Assembly (NCBI RefSeq): GCF_024139115.2
Contig: NC_085140.1
Coordinates: 428,171,240 to 428,235,239, forward strand
From: Armigeres subalbatus
Taxonomy: Eukaryota > Arthropoda > Insecta > Diptera > Culicidae
Reading direction: 5' to 3'
Length of the DNA: 64,000 nucleotides
A program made the translations under genes and the position numbers. Under the pieces are notes generated by a model that was not told where the DNA came from, ran no database searches, and saw only the letters and a program-made list of their open reading frames with translations. Below, piece after piece: positions 44,276-53,780 of the stretch. Numbering within the stretch: position 1 is the first letter of the stretch; each line of letters starts with the position of its first letter.

Positions 44276-44934
44276 TGAAAGTATTAAGTTATTTGTTCTA
44301 CATAACCTACTACCATCTGCATTGAAGACGCAACGAAAAGACTCGAATATGAAAGAAAAAAACAAACTAACGTTTGGCGGCAATCGAAGTAAGCGAAAAA
44401 TGGTTATCACTCTCCAGGCTGTTTTTCTTTCCCGAAAAGCGATTTCTCCCCGAAAATTTTCGTGAGGGATCATCCTGTGCTCCTGAGATTGAGTGAGCGA
44501 TACGAACCCTGATCAATGCATCTCAAAGATGATTAAAATCGGGTTCCGTTCCACTTTTTATTTCAAAATTTTGTGGGCTCAATTTTGAGAAAAATGTGTG
44601 AATTTTTACAACATAAATATAAGAAAAATGTGTATCTTTATGTAATATTTTAGCACATAAAAAATTGAAAATAGTTAGTTTAAAGTACATACGATGCTGG
44701 ATCTTCTTATATCATTTGTATTGAGTTGACAATACCCGAAATCGGATGTAAGACGGCGAAAATAGGGCCAAACACTTTTGCCTATATTTTTGGAGGGTGA
44801 ACTCAAACGTTTGGCCGGGTGTGTACACTCAGCGAACTGGACTATCGAAATTCATAACTGGCGCCTTATGAATCTTCGACTGATTATTCCACCAACAGTG
44901 CTTCTTATACGCAGTTACCTTCCCGAGTAATCAA

Positions 44935-45010
44935 GTGTCGATGAGCGTGTGGTCTACATACCGGCCTCCCGACCCCGACGTCCATGGTTCGAACCCAGTC
45001 TGCCGCACTT
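44935..45010 (+). repeat. tRNA-like block (SINE head)
   Basis: Plus strand: GATGAGCGTGTGGTCTACAT, then ATGGTTCGAACCCAGTC (B box). Spacing fits a tRNA-derived promoter; the cloverleaf is incomplete. Likely the head of a degraded SINE. Confidence 0.4.
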
Positions 45011-45223
45011 CCATTTTTTTCAAATGAAAATCATCATTCATAAGGCAACATATTGAAATCCATACCGATTCCTTGTGGCAAATTTTCATAAGGCGTTTGA
45101 TTGAAAATCATACGTCCATTTTCCTCAGTGATGAATGTAGATGTTGCTTCCAGTGTTTTCTTAATTCGATTTCAGGGATAAAAACCCGAGTGGAAATTGC
45201 TCCCGTTACCCTATATACACAAC

Positions 45224-45345
45224 ATTTTATTATATCTCGTACAATCAAGTTGTACCGAACGGTTATAGTTTCACTCCAATAATGGTGTTGTATACCAATC
45301 GACACAGCTCCACGAATTGAGTAAGCGTTTGTCTATCCGAGTGTA
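45224..45345 (-). mobile_element. Repeat family C fragment (reverse)
   Basis: TCTCGTACAATCAAGTTGTA, CGAACGGTTATAGTTTCACT and GTATACCAATCGACACAGCT are the reverse complement of the family C right-hand end (compare 2855-2965). It lies about 390 bp before the mmp-C start codon, so it may be within or near the mmp-C promoter region. Confidence 0.6.
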
Positions 45346-45730
45346 CGTCACATTGGCTAAGAAAAACAATATCCGATTGGCAATTCTCAACGCACTTTTT
45401 TGCAATAAAGTCACATTTGACGGTGGTTGAAGCATGATTGGGTTTGTTCGCGATTGGTCATTGCTTTCAAAAGTTATGATGAAAATGGTGTATCGAAAAA
45501 AAAAGGTTGATGTCTTGACTAATTTTGAGAACGGCAGAGTATCACTACTAGATGAATCAATCTGATTTTGGAATCAGGAATTCCTCCAGCATCGTTTAAT
45601 AATCATCTTGTTGTTTGCCCTTTATGGGAAATCAGAAATGTCCCTTATCTCTCTCGCGCTCAGTTGCAATCATTTCGTTGTGCTGTGTTGACTTGCTAGC
45701 AATATCATCGTCACGACACAGGTTCTCACA

Positions 45731-47364
45731 ATGCGATCATTGGCATTTTATTTTCTTCTGTTTTATTTTGAACTTGAAACTTATGCCGCTCCTGCGGCCT
45801 CCTCGGTTGAAAAGGCATCCAAATTGGCTAAAAGGAAAAGTTCCAGACGTGTCAATATTTTGCCTGACCCAGCTGAGGTCCTGATAATACCAGATATTTC
45901 TGAGCCAAATGCGGAAGTAATTTGATCTTCATGTGGAATTGTAAAACACATATTACGATTATACTATTTTGAAGGCTATTCTGCGAGATTTGGGTTACAA
46001 CGAAATCGATCAAAATGATGACGACCTCCGGATCATCGGGCTTACGGATTCTTCGGAACGTGCTCTGAGTGAGATTATAAGCATCTTCCAGCACGATAAC
46101 GACATACCGGTGACAGGCGTTTTGGACGATGAAACGAAACTGGCCATCGGGAGGCCCCACTGTGGGTCGAAGAAAAGTGCCAAACTTAAAGGTGCCGATC
46201 GAAAGTGGAGCAAAAACGTTCTGACGTACAGCATAGAAAACTATCCACGAGGCAAACGGATGGCTCCCATCCAGTCGATGCTATTGAAGGCATTCAACGA
46301 ATGGAGCAAGGTGACGAACTTGGATTTTGTGGAGGTGGATGGTGTGGATGCCGATATTGAAATCAACTTCGGCGGACGAATTCATAAGCAGCGGGGAAGT
46401 CGATGCACTTTCGACGATCCGAATACCTTAGCGCACGCATTCTTCCCAGAAGTCGGTGACATTCATTTTCATAATAAATATTTCTTCAACGATGAAGACG
46501 TCACGATGGAGGACTTCCTGGATACGGCCATGCATGAGATCGGGCATTCGCTAGGACTGGAGCATTCTCGGTCGAAGGCATCGCTGATGCATCCTACCGA
46601 GAGCAATCGATTCAATGAGCCACAACCTATTGATATCAAAGTTGGTTGCGAAATCATTCTCCGGTACATACAATTCTTGTTTTAACTATTTTCGTCGATT
46701 TCAGAATATTCAAGTTATGTACGGCGTTCGAAGAGGGGGAAGATCGATGAACATCGACGCTCCCAAGTTGTGTTCGTTAGAGAAAATTGACGCGGCCATT
46801 CAAGAATCAGACGGAAACTTGTACATTTTTGCCGGGAATTTCTACTACAATTTGAACGAAAAGCGTCCTATTGGACGTTTAATCTCGTCGAAGTGGCCGG
46901 GGCTTCCAGGTCTGTTGCAAATTTTAATTTCTGGTTAATTTTTCTAACTGTTTTACTCAGGAAATATCGACGCCGCCCTGCGCTACGGTGACGGGCGCAG
47001 CTACTTCTTCAAGGGTAATAAATACTGGCGCTTTGCGGACGGTCGATTGAATGCGGGTCACCCACGGTTGATCAGCGAAGGATTCCGGGGGCTGCCTAGC
47101 GACATCGATGCCCTGATGAGTGACGAGGATGGGGATATATTCGCGATGAAAGGTAACCAGTACTGGGTCTACGATGTGAGCAAGCGGCGCGTCGGATCGG
47201 AGTATCCTGCCAAAATGCGAGACATGGGATTGCCGAACAACGTCGATGCAGCGTTGGATACCGAAGATGAGGTGGTGGCGTTCAGGGGTGGGTTGAAGTA
47301 CGTTTTACAACAGAATGGGAGATTCAAGGTGGACGAGAATGATTGGTTGGTATGTGCACAATAA
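45731..47364 (+). CDS. Matrix metalloproteinase mmp-C (4 exons, 486 aa)
   Basis: M10A metalloproteinase, predicted secreted. Exons 45731-45916, 45975-46640, 46705-46909, 46961-47364; all introns GT/AG, with phases 0, 0, 1. Met 45731 starts a signal peptide (MRSLAFYFLLFYFELETYAA). The switch is RPHCGSKKS (Cys125), with His in place of the usual Arg. The catalytic site is HEIGHSLGLEH (about 249-259), Met-turn SLMHP (Met about 267). The hemopexin domain runs from Cys307 to Cys484. The S-loop reads IHKQRGSRCTFDD with Cys206. It is closest to mmp-A (LPDPxxxxxIPxISExxAE in the first exon, SKVTNLDF, LMHPTxxNR). The extra third intron lies in the first hemopexin blade. A TCAGTTG initiator-like site is at 45659. 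Confidence 0.93.
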
Positions 47365-47401
47365 GGGTTTTATACAAATGTCGTAACAATAACTCTATTG
47401 A

Positions 47402-47407
47402 AATAAA
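47402..47407 (+). terminator. Poly(A) signal of mmp-C
   Basis: AATAAA 38 bases after the stop codon of mmp-C, an ordinary position for an insect 3' end. Confidence 0.6.
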
Positions 47408-47419
47408 TGAGGGTTAAGT

Positions 47420-49040
47420 AAGAAGTTGGAAGTTTTGTCGCACAAAAAAGATTATTCCTCAGGCAAAGAATGAGAAACTTGAACGTGTGTAATCTAACCC
47501 CCACTGTCTGGCAGTGATATTATATGGAAGAAAGCTATCTGTATTACATGATTTCACAGTCAGCTTTATTGCAGTTCTAGTAACTCGTTTCAGATTGCCT
47601 GGTGTTTCATGAGCACCAGCCTGTTTATTAGACCTCTTCATGTTTTCAAAATGTATCAAAAATTCAACCGGTTAGTCCAAAACCACAATTTTTACGCTAA
47701 AATAAGTCTCCTGTCAAATTTTCAGCTAATTCGGATAAAATTTCGAGGTGGCTCATGTCGATTTAGTGTTTTTGGGCTATTTTCTATTTTGAAAAAAATC
47801 TAACGAGAGACATAAACGCCGAAAAATTTCGCAACAACCTCTATACGGATGATTTTGGTGTGCTCTACAAGTCTTGTGAACATTGCGATCCGTTCCGTTC
47901 ACGTTTTGACCATGTTAAAGTGATTTTCGAGCTTTTGAGTGCATAAAAACACTGTTTCCCCTAAAGTCGTTGTTCTACAAATTTCTTGAATTTATGACAA
48001 ATCATTGCTTATTTATTATATTATTATTCCTCTTTTTTCCCTGGACATTTGAGTAATATAATTACTAACATACGATTAACCGTTAAATTAAAAAAAAAAT
48101 CAGAAACTGAACATTTGCCATAAATTTACACGTTAGGATTTCTTCAAACAAGTTGTGCGAACAAAGAAGCGGTCGATAACTGTCCGTATCCTAGGTTAAT
48201 TTTAATGAAATTTTGTGTACGACAGCTTTAATTTGTGTTTGTATTTACACTGCGTGAGTTTCATTGCAGAATTTCCAGTAGTTTTGAAATTACAGTTGAA
48301 GGAACAGGACGTGCGCGATAAATGTGCAGTGCACTCATTGTTCTTGTGAGACTGCGCTTGCAAGGCAGTGGCAACTATATTGGCACAAATTTTTCAATGT
48401 TTCTGAACTGTTTATTGTGAAACAAACGTAGTTTTTAGTTTGGTACCATGTTAGCATTATATCTTATTGTTTTTGTTTTTGTTGAATCATTATTTCTAGG
48501 GATTTTTTTTTCAAATGGGCGTGATTGATTTTGACCTTGGTTTTGGAACGGCGATTGAATGCTTCATTCAAACTATTTTGAATGTGCCCAACAGAAATAA
48601 TGGATTTCAATCTATTTGGTGGTAACGTAATTTGAACAAAATATGCTGAACAAAGAAAGTGTTCATTACTCGTTTCAAATTTCAGGGTCAGATACAATTA
48701 CGCCTTTGAAAAGAGTACTTGAACTTGGTTTCTGCTGCATTATAGATGGTTAATACAAACAGTGGAGAATGAAAACAATACTGGGTCTGTACACACCGAC
48801 GGGATTTCTATTTATCGCCGGACTATCTGTATAAAAGTTTGATAGAAACTAGCTAGCCTAAAAATTCAAAAAAAAAAAAATCATTTAGATTAAAAAGTAA
48901 TTAAAAAATCTAGGATATCTCCTGGCTCCAAGGAGTCATCAAAGTCGTTCTTATTTATTAATTATACTGCGTTTGGAGCCGAACTTTAAACTGCTGACTG
49001 ATTTAGCTGGGCTTCGAAAGTTCATCCTAGTTCTATTCTT
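47420..49040. other. Intergenic stretch without recognised feature
   Basis: AT-rich sequence downstream of mmp-C. Short frames only, none with recognisable domains, and no transposon termini identified. Confidence 0.4.
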
Positions 49041-49049
49041 ATAAAAATA

Positions 49050-49910
49050 TGTACAGTGCGCGTCCGCGTTTCCTTTAGCACGCAGAACGATCGCGTGATC
49101 ATTGAAATATTTCATTCTGCATTTCCAATCACTCAAATAACTTAAAAAAACTGCGTTGCGTACACGGACAGATAAATCAACCCAAACTTTGAGTTCAATA
49201 TACGCACTATTGAGAATATGGCAGAAAAAATTTACCCAAATTTGGGTAGTTTTCTCTTTTTTTCCCATGATTGCTATCAAAACTAGAGCAAGATGCAAAC
49301 ACCTCACCGAGGTTGCTCAGCCCAATAACCCAAATTTGAGTAAATTCAATATTCTCTATTTTGGGTTGATCAAGGTCCGCTTTGGATAAATTAAACTCAG
49401 CTTTGGGTAAATTGTTTACATGGGATTAAAGGCAAACTACCTAGTGTCAGAAAAGTCATTTTACTCAAATTTGGGTTATTGGCCCAAACCACGGTTTTGA
49501 GTGCAAACAACCCACTTTTGGGTAGTTTTGGTTTTCAGTGTAGGTGAGTAAATAAATTAACAAGTAGAAATTAAGTACGCGTACGATTGTGTTTACTTCC
49601 AGGCAGAACGATCGCGCGATCATCGAAATATTTTGCTCTGCATTTTGCGAGTTAGTAAATCAATAAGCAAATAGAAGTTCAGTGCGCGTACGATCATGTT
49701 TCCTTTAGAACGCAGAACAATCGCGTAATCAATGACATATTTCGTTCTGTATTTTCTAATTAGCAAGTAGAAATTTAGTGCGCGTCCGACTGTGTTTATT
49801 TCCAGGCAGAACGTTAGTGAACGATCACGCTTTCTTTAACAAGCAGAACGACCGCGCGATCATCGAAATATTTTGTAGTGCGGTTAATAAGTAAATTAAT
49901 AAGTGCGAGC
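49050..49910 (+). repeat. Tandem repeat with palindromic GATCGCGCGATC core
   Basis: About five imperfect units, each with GTGCGCGT(A/C)CGA, GTTT(C/A)CTT, GCAGAACGATCGCGCGATCA and GAAATATTTCGTTCTGCATTT. The GCAGAAC block recurs near 49078, 49603, 49712, 49806 and 49843, so spacing is irregular (about 40-110 bp outside the inserted MITE). The GATCGCGCGATC centre is a perfect 12-bp palindrome in one unit and near-perfect in others. A MITE at 49163-49540 splits the first unit. Confidence 0.75.
49163..49540. mobile_element. MITE with repeated ACCCAAATTTGGGT blocks
   Basis: Termini CACGGACAG and the inverse of TTTTCAGTG, flanked by TA (49161-49162, 49541-49542). The interior carries many copies of ACCCAAA / TTTGGGT (for example TTACCCAAATTTGGGTAG), so several short hairpins are possible. 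No coding capacity. Confidence 0.65.
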
Positions 49911-49919
49911 TCGATTGTG

Positions 49920-50248
49920 ATTTTGTTTAAAACTACACGCTACACGCATACCGTTTACTAAGTAAAAATGTTTAGTATAACTATCTGCATGGTTCGTTTT
50001 TATATTCGATGATTCTAGAGGGCTTACTGAGCAGAAATGCACAAATAATTGTTCACAAATCGGGTTTCAAAATTTCGCGAGTGAATACATCGTTCGAAAC
50101 TAAATATCACTTCTTCTATTAGCTTGATAAATCCCTAAATAAATCAAATAGTATATACTCTTTCGACAGCCGGCTGGCAAGAGTTTAAACTAGAAACATA
50201 TAAACAATATATACTATGGGTCGAATTGCTAGCTTGAGGCAAACCTCC
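49920..50248. other. Intergenic stretch without recognised feature
   Basis: AT-rich; nothing supported between the tandem repeat and the SINE-like copy. Confidence 0.35.
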
Positions 50249-50563
50249 ATGACCTACGTTACCCTACTCAACAACCAACTCCGTGGAACTTATGAGGGCG
50301 TCGCCAAGTCGGGGGCCTCTCGCTAAGTAAGTTCTACATCAACATTTCCTTCCCTATCCCTCGTTACGGTAAAGATGGGCGTGGCCGGGAGTAGTAATCC
50401 TCATGCTTATACCATTTTTATCTTAGATTAAAATCAAGGATTACTCCCCTCCTTGATTTCTGATAGCAATCTGGATAAGGATTTTATAAGAAACATGAGT
50501 ATCACTAGTGTCCAATCTACGAAGTATACCGTAACAACGCTAACGCTAACGCTAACGCTAACA
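50249..50563 (+). mobile_element. SINE-like retroposon with (GCTAAC)n tail
   Basis: Same family as 19278-19583: ACCAACTCCGTGGAACTTAT, GGCCTCTCGCTAAGTAAGTT, GATGGGCGTGGCCGGGAGTA and ATCACTAGTGTCCAATCTAC are shared. The tail is four GCTAAC units at about 50538-50563, versus ATGCTA units in the other copy, so the hexamer tail is family-specific and evolves. I do not see a clear target duplication here. Confidence 0.8.
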
Positions 50564-51390
50564 CATACACGTTCACATCCACACATAATCCACACGTAGG
50601 CTTACATGGGCTAATTTTTTGCATTAGGGCGAAGCTTCTTAGTGGTCGACTAAGTGTGGCTAAGCGGGACGACAGGACTAATTTTCTTCCAAGTGAAAAT
50701 GACAATACCGACGCCATGGTAGCTAGTCATCGGCAGTGGCTGCTCGGGCAATTTATTCTCCACGGTAGTGTCTGTAGCTGTCCAATCTTCTCGAAAGAAT
50801 CAGGCATTTGGTTGTTGTTAATGTTTGGAACAGCGCAATTATAAAAAAATGGGAAATTTCTGACGAACTTAGTTTATTAGATAGCATAAGCATACTCAGG
50901 GAAGGTGCGAAACATAAATTTTAATAGTGAAATTCTTATTTTCAATCTTTTGGTATTCTGAATTCATTTTTAGTGAATGTATTAAAAATCAGAACACTTC
51001 CCAAGTATTGGTGTTTGTTCAAATTAATCATTTTTAATAATGTGCGAGTTAGTGATTGAAATCTATCAAATCAAAATCTGGCGAGAAAATTTCACTTAAT
51101 TGCTACTGATGCCAACATAACTCATACGATGATTTGCCACTAAAACGTCCACCATCCGAAGCGCGCTTGTGCTTTTGGATCTTTTTGCCGTTGCTCTCCG
51201 TGAACACGGGTCGTTTTATACACAGAGGAAATGAAGCGATGGGCCAAGAGACCCCCAACTTACATCAATCTGATGCCCGTGTTGAGAATGCATGATTGGT
51301 TGGTTCAGAAATGTTCACTGGATTTGTCAAGAATTGAAACTTTCAATAGTTTATCTTAGTTAATTTTAAATTCTGATTTGACACCCAGTA
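50564..51390. other. Intergenic stretch without recognised feature
   Basis: No gene or transposon ends recognised. Short frames such as 50656-50844 (62 aa) have no identifiable domain. Confidence 0.35.
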
Positions 51391-51394
51391 CCTT

Positions 51395-51840
51395 CGGGTA
51401 AGAAGTTGCCAAACGTCCTCCACGAGCATCGTCCAGGTCTCGTGTCCATAGAGGACTACCGGTCTAATAAGCGTTTTGTAGATAGTCAGTTTGGTACGGC
51501 GTTGAACCCTAATCGATAGGAGCGTTTTGCGGAGTCCAAAGTACGTATGATTTCCTGCTATGATGCGTCTCCGAATTTCTCTGCTGGTATCGTTATCGGC
51601 GGTCACCAGTGAGCCCAAGTACACGAATTCTTCAACCACCTCGTTGATGGCTTACATTGTCTTCTCTTGAGCCTCTTCCTATCATGTACTTCGTTTTCGA
51701 CGTGTCCAATCCGTTTAGCTTCGCTTTTCAGTCTGATGTAGGCTTCCTCCATCCTCTGAAAGTTACGTGCCATAATATCTATATCGTCGGCGAAACCAAA
51801 TAACTGGATGGACTTCGTGAAAATCGTACCACCCATGTCA
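51395..51840 (-). pseudogene. RTE3 RT catalytic part and C-terminus
   Basis: Minus frames: TIFTKSIQLFGFADDIDIMA with the catalytic FADD (51836-51603), and VYLGSLVTADNDTSREIRRR, GLRKTLLSIRVQRRTKLTIY, LYGHETWTM (51639-51395). A frame change near 51640 and loss of the final part show decay. Confidence 0.8.
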
Positions 51841-51842
51841 AT

Positions 51843-52449
51843 CCCGACTAGAAGATCATATCAAAATTATATCAACCTATGTTATTATGTTATACTAAAT
51901 TTTTATAACAAAATTTGTTTGAAACGTGGTGCAGGATGTTGTTAAAATATCTAAATTTCTATCAAAAATCACACTACTGGAAACAAAAAACTATCAAGTT
52001 TTGTTACAATTTTATCATAAAAATAACATATTTTGTTAGAAATTTATAACAGAATCAGATACAAAATATATTGTTTCTGTGCAGATGCAAATTTTTACAG
52101 TTCGTATAGGTCTCCAGATTGAGATCAACAATACGAAACTTGTTTTTGTCTGAACAAGAATATTTTTCGAGAACATGAAACTAACAACATCACAAATAAG
52201 GCAACCTTTGCAAATTATATCAGCGTTGTGATATATATATATATGGCTGGAAGACTTTGCTACATCTATTTTAATTGCCTACTGTTGGGCAATTCGGTGT
52301 TAAGCATTTTTTAAATCATATTATGATAAAATCCTGTTACAAAATTTGAAAGATAATGGCTACTTAGAACAAAATTGTATCAAAATAAGTTATAAATATC
52401 ACAATATGTTAATATTGTGTTCAGTTTCTGTTATGCTCTTCTAGTCGGG
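51843..52449. mobile_element. Roughly 600-bp MITE, CCCGACTAGAAG family, copy 2
   Basis: Ends CCCGACTAGAAG and CTTCTAGTCGGG. The RTE3 coding sequence reads CATGTCAAT on one side and AATCCCTGTCC on the other, so the target duplication is 3 bp (AAT) and removing the element restores a continuous sequence (RTGIPD then MGGTIF). The interior matches 12030-12622 over nearly the whole length and includes a short (TA)n tract at about 52231-52242. Confidence 0.9.
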
Positions 52450-53095
52450 AATCCCTGTCCTTCGTATTACACCTTCCAAAGCGATGTTGAATAGCAGACG
52501 CGAAAGACCATCACCTTGCCGTAACCCTCTGCGCGTTTCGAAGGGACTCGAGAACGCCCCTGAAACTCGAACTACGCATATTACCCGATCCATCGTCGCC
52601 TTGATCAACCGTATCAGTTTATCCGGAAATCCGTTTCGTGCATTAGTTGTATCATAGGCGGCTTTGAAGTCGATAAATAGATGATGTGTGGGCACGTTGT
52701 AGTCGCGGCATTTCTGCAATATCTGACGTACGGCGAACACCTGATCTGTGGCAGAGCGTTCACCCATAAATCCAGCCTGGTACTGCCCCACGAACTCTCT
52801 TGCAATTGGTGTTAGTCGGTGGCATAAAATTTGGGAGAGTACTTTGTAGCGGGTAGTAGCTACAATTCAGCTTATCGCCCTTTTTGTAGATGGGACACAC
52901 GACACCTTCCATCCACTCCTGTGGCAGAACCTCATCCTTTCCAAACCTTGGTAATTACCCAGTGCAGGGCTATAGCCAGTGCCTCACCACAGTGTTTAAA
53001 CAACTCTCCTGGTATTTGGTCAACTCCAGGGGCTTTGTTGTTTCTCAGACGGCCGATCTCCTCCTGGATTTCCTGGAGATTCGGAACTGTAAGTC
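52441..53095 (-). pseudogene. RTE3 reverse transcriptase core
   Basis: Minus frame 52791-52441 reads GQYQAGFMGERSATDQVF, RDYNVPTHHLFIDFKAAYDT (motif A), VSGAFSSPFETRRGLRQGDG and LSRLLFNIALEGVIRRTGIP. Farther out (52850-53095) the entry segment with WMEGVVCPIYKKG-like sequence is frame-shifted. The catalytic motif follows beyond the MITE. Confidence 0.8.
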
Positions 53096-53559
53096 TAGGG
53101 CTTGAAACGGTTCAGAATTTGGTCGGAATCGATTCTGTTTTTCCTTCAACTAACTTCACTTTCGCGCCAAGCAGACGACCAGATCGTCTGCATGTGAAGC
53201 AGCAAGAATGGTTTGCCCGGTGAGACTCAGGGCGAGTCCATCAAATACACGTGGAATGACGCAAATCGAACCCGTCCTTATCCGACCACAAGATCGACCC
53301 AACGGCAAACAAATTCTCAAAAATCCCCAATTATAATCCCCAAAATTAATCAAAAACCCAATCCAATCCAAGCTCTTTCTTCCTCTTGAGCGACTAGTTC
53401 AACGTTCAAATTTACAAGCTTATATTGTCCTTCAATTCCTAGCTTCCTAGATTCCAATTGGAATTTCGCACGGCCGTGCTTTGCTTTGGTCCCTATACTC
53501 GCTGTTTACAATAAGGAAATATCTGACCTGAATCTGCTCGCTTCGCTTGAGCTCATGCG

Positions 53560-53780
53560 TTGTCCAACGATGGATGCGACGATGGGGTGGCGGAGCAGTC
53601 TCTGCTGAGTACGCCGCCGGACCAACGAAATCGAAAGTGGTTGGCGGTGAGTTTGCCGCCGGAGCTACGATGATTGTGTCGTGGTGTTGTAATCACGCCG
53701 CCGGTGCGACGAAGGTTGCCGTTGTGTGCGTGTGCAAGGCCACCGGGGCGACGAAGAGTCGGTATTGGCGATCGTATCGG
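53560..53780 (+). repeat. GC-rich degenerate tandem repeat
   Basis: Four to five units of about 45-55 bp centred on GCCGCCGGAGCTACGA (also GCCGCCGGACCAACGA, GCCGCCGGTGCGACGA, GCCACCGGGGCGACGA). They create short repetitive frames (AAGATK-type) on the plus strand. The stretch to about 54130 is markedly more GC-rich than its surroundings and may be cargo of foreign origin within the hAT-like insertion. Confidence 0.6.

Larger units (their letters stand above)
43900..45200. other. Intergenic stretch between RTE2 and mmp-C
   Basis: No gene seen. Two tRNA-like blocks (44186-44275 minus, 44935-45010 plus) and a family C fragment lie here; the rest is unrecognised AT-rich DNA. Confidence 0.4.

Noticed and set aside
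44186..45010. Functional tRNA genes at 44186-44275 and 44935-45010
   Set aside because: Only A/B-box-like sequence is present; acceptor stems do not pair well, so SINE heads or relics are more likely.
50517..50565. Telomere-like repeat (GCTAAC)n
   Set aside because: Only four units, at the 3' end of a retroposon whose other copy has a different hexamer tail; it is a retroposon tail.
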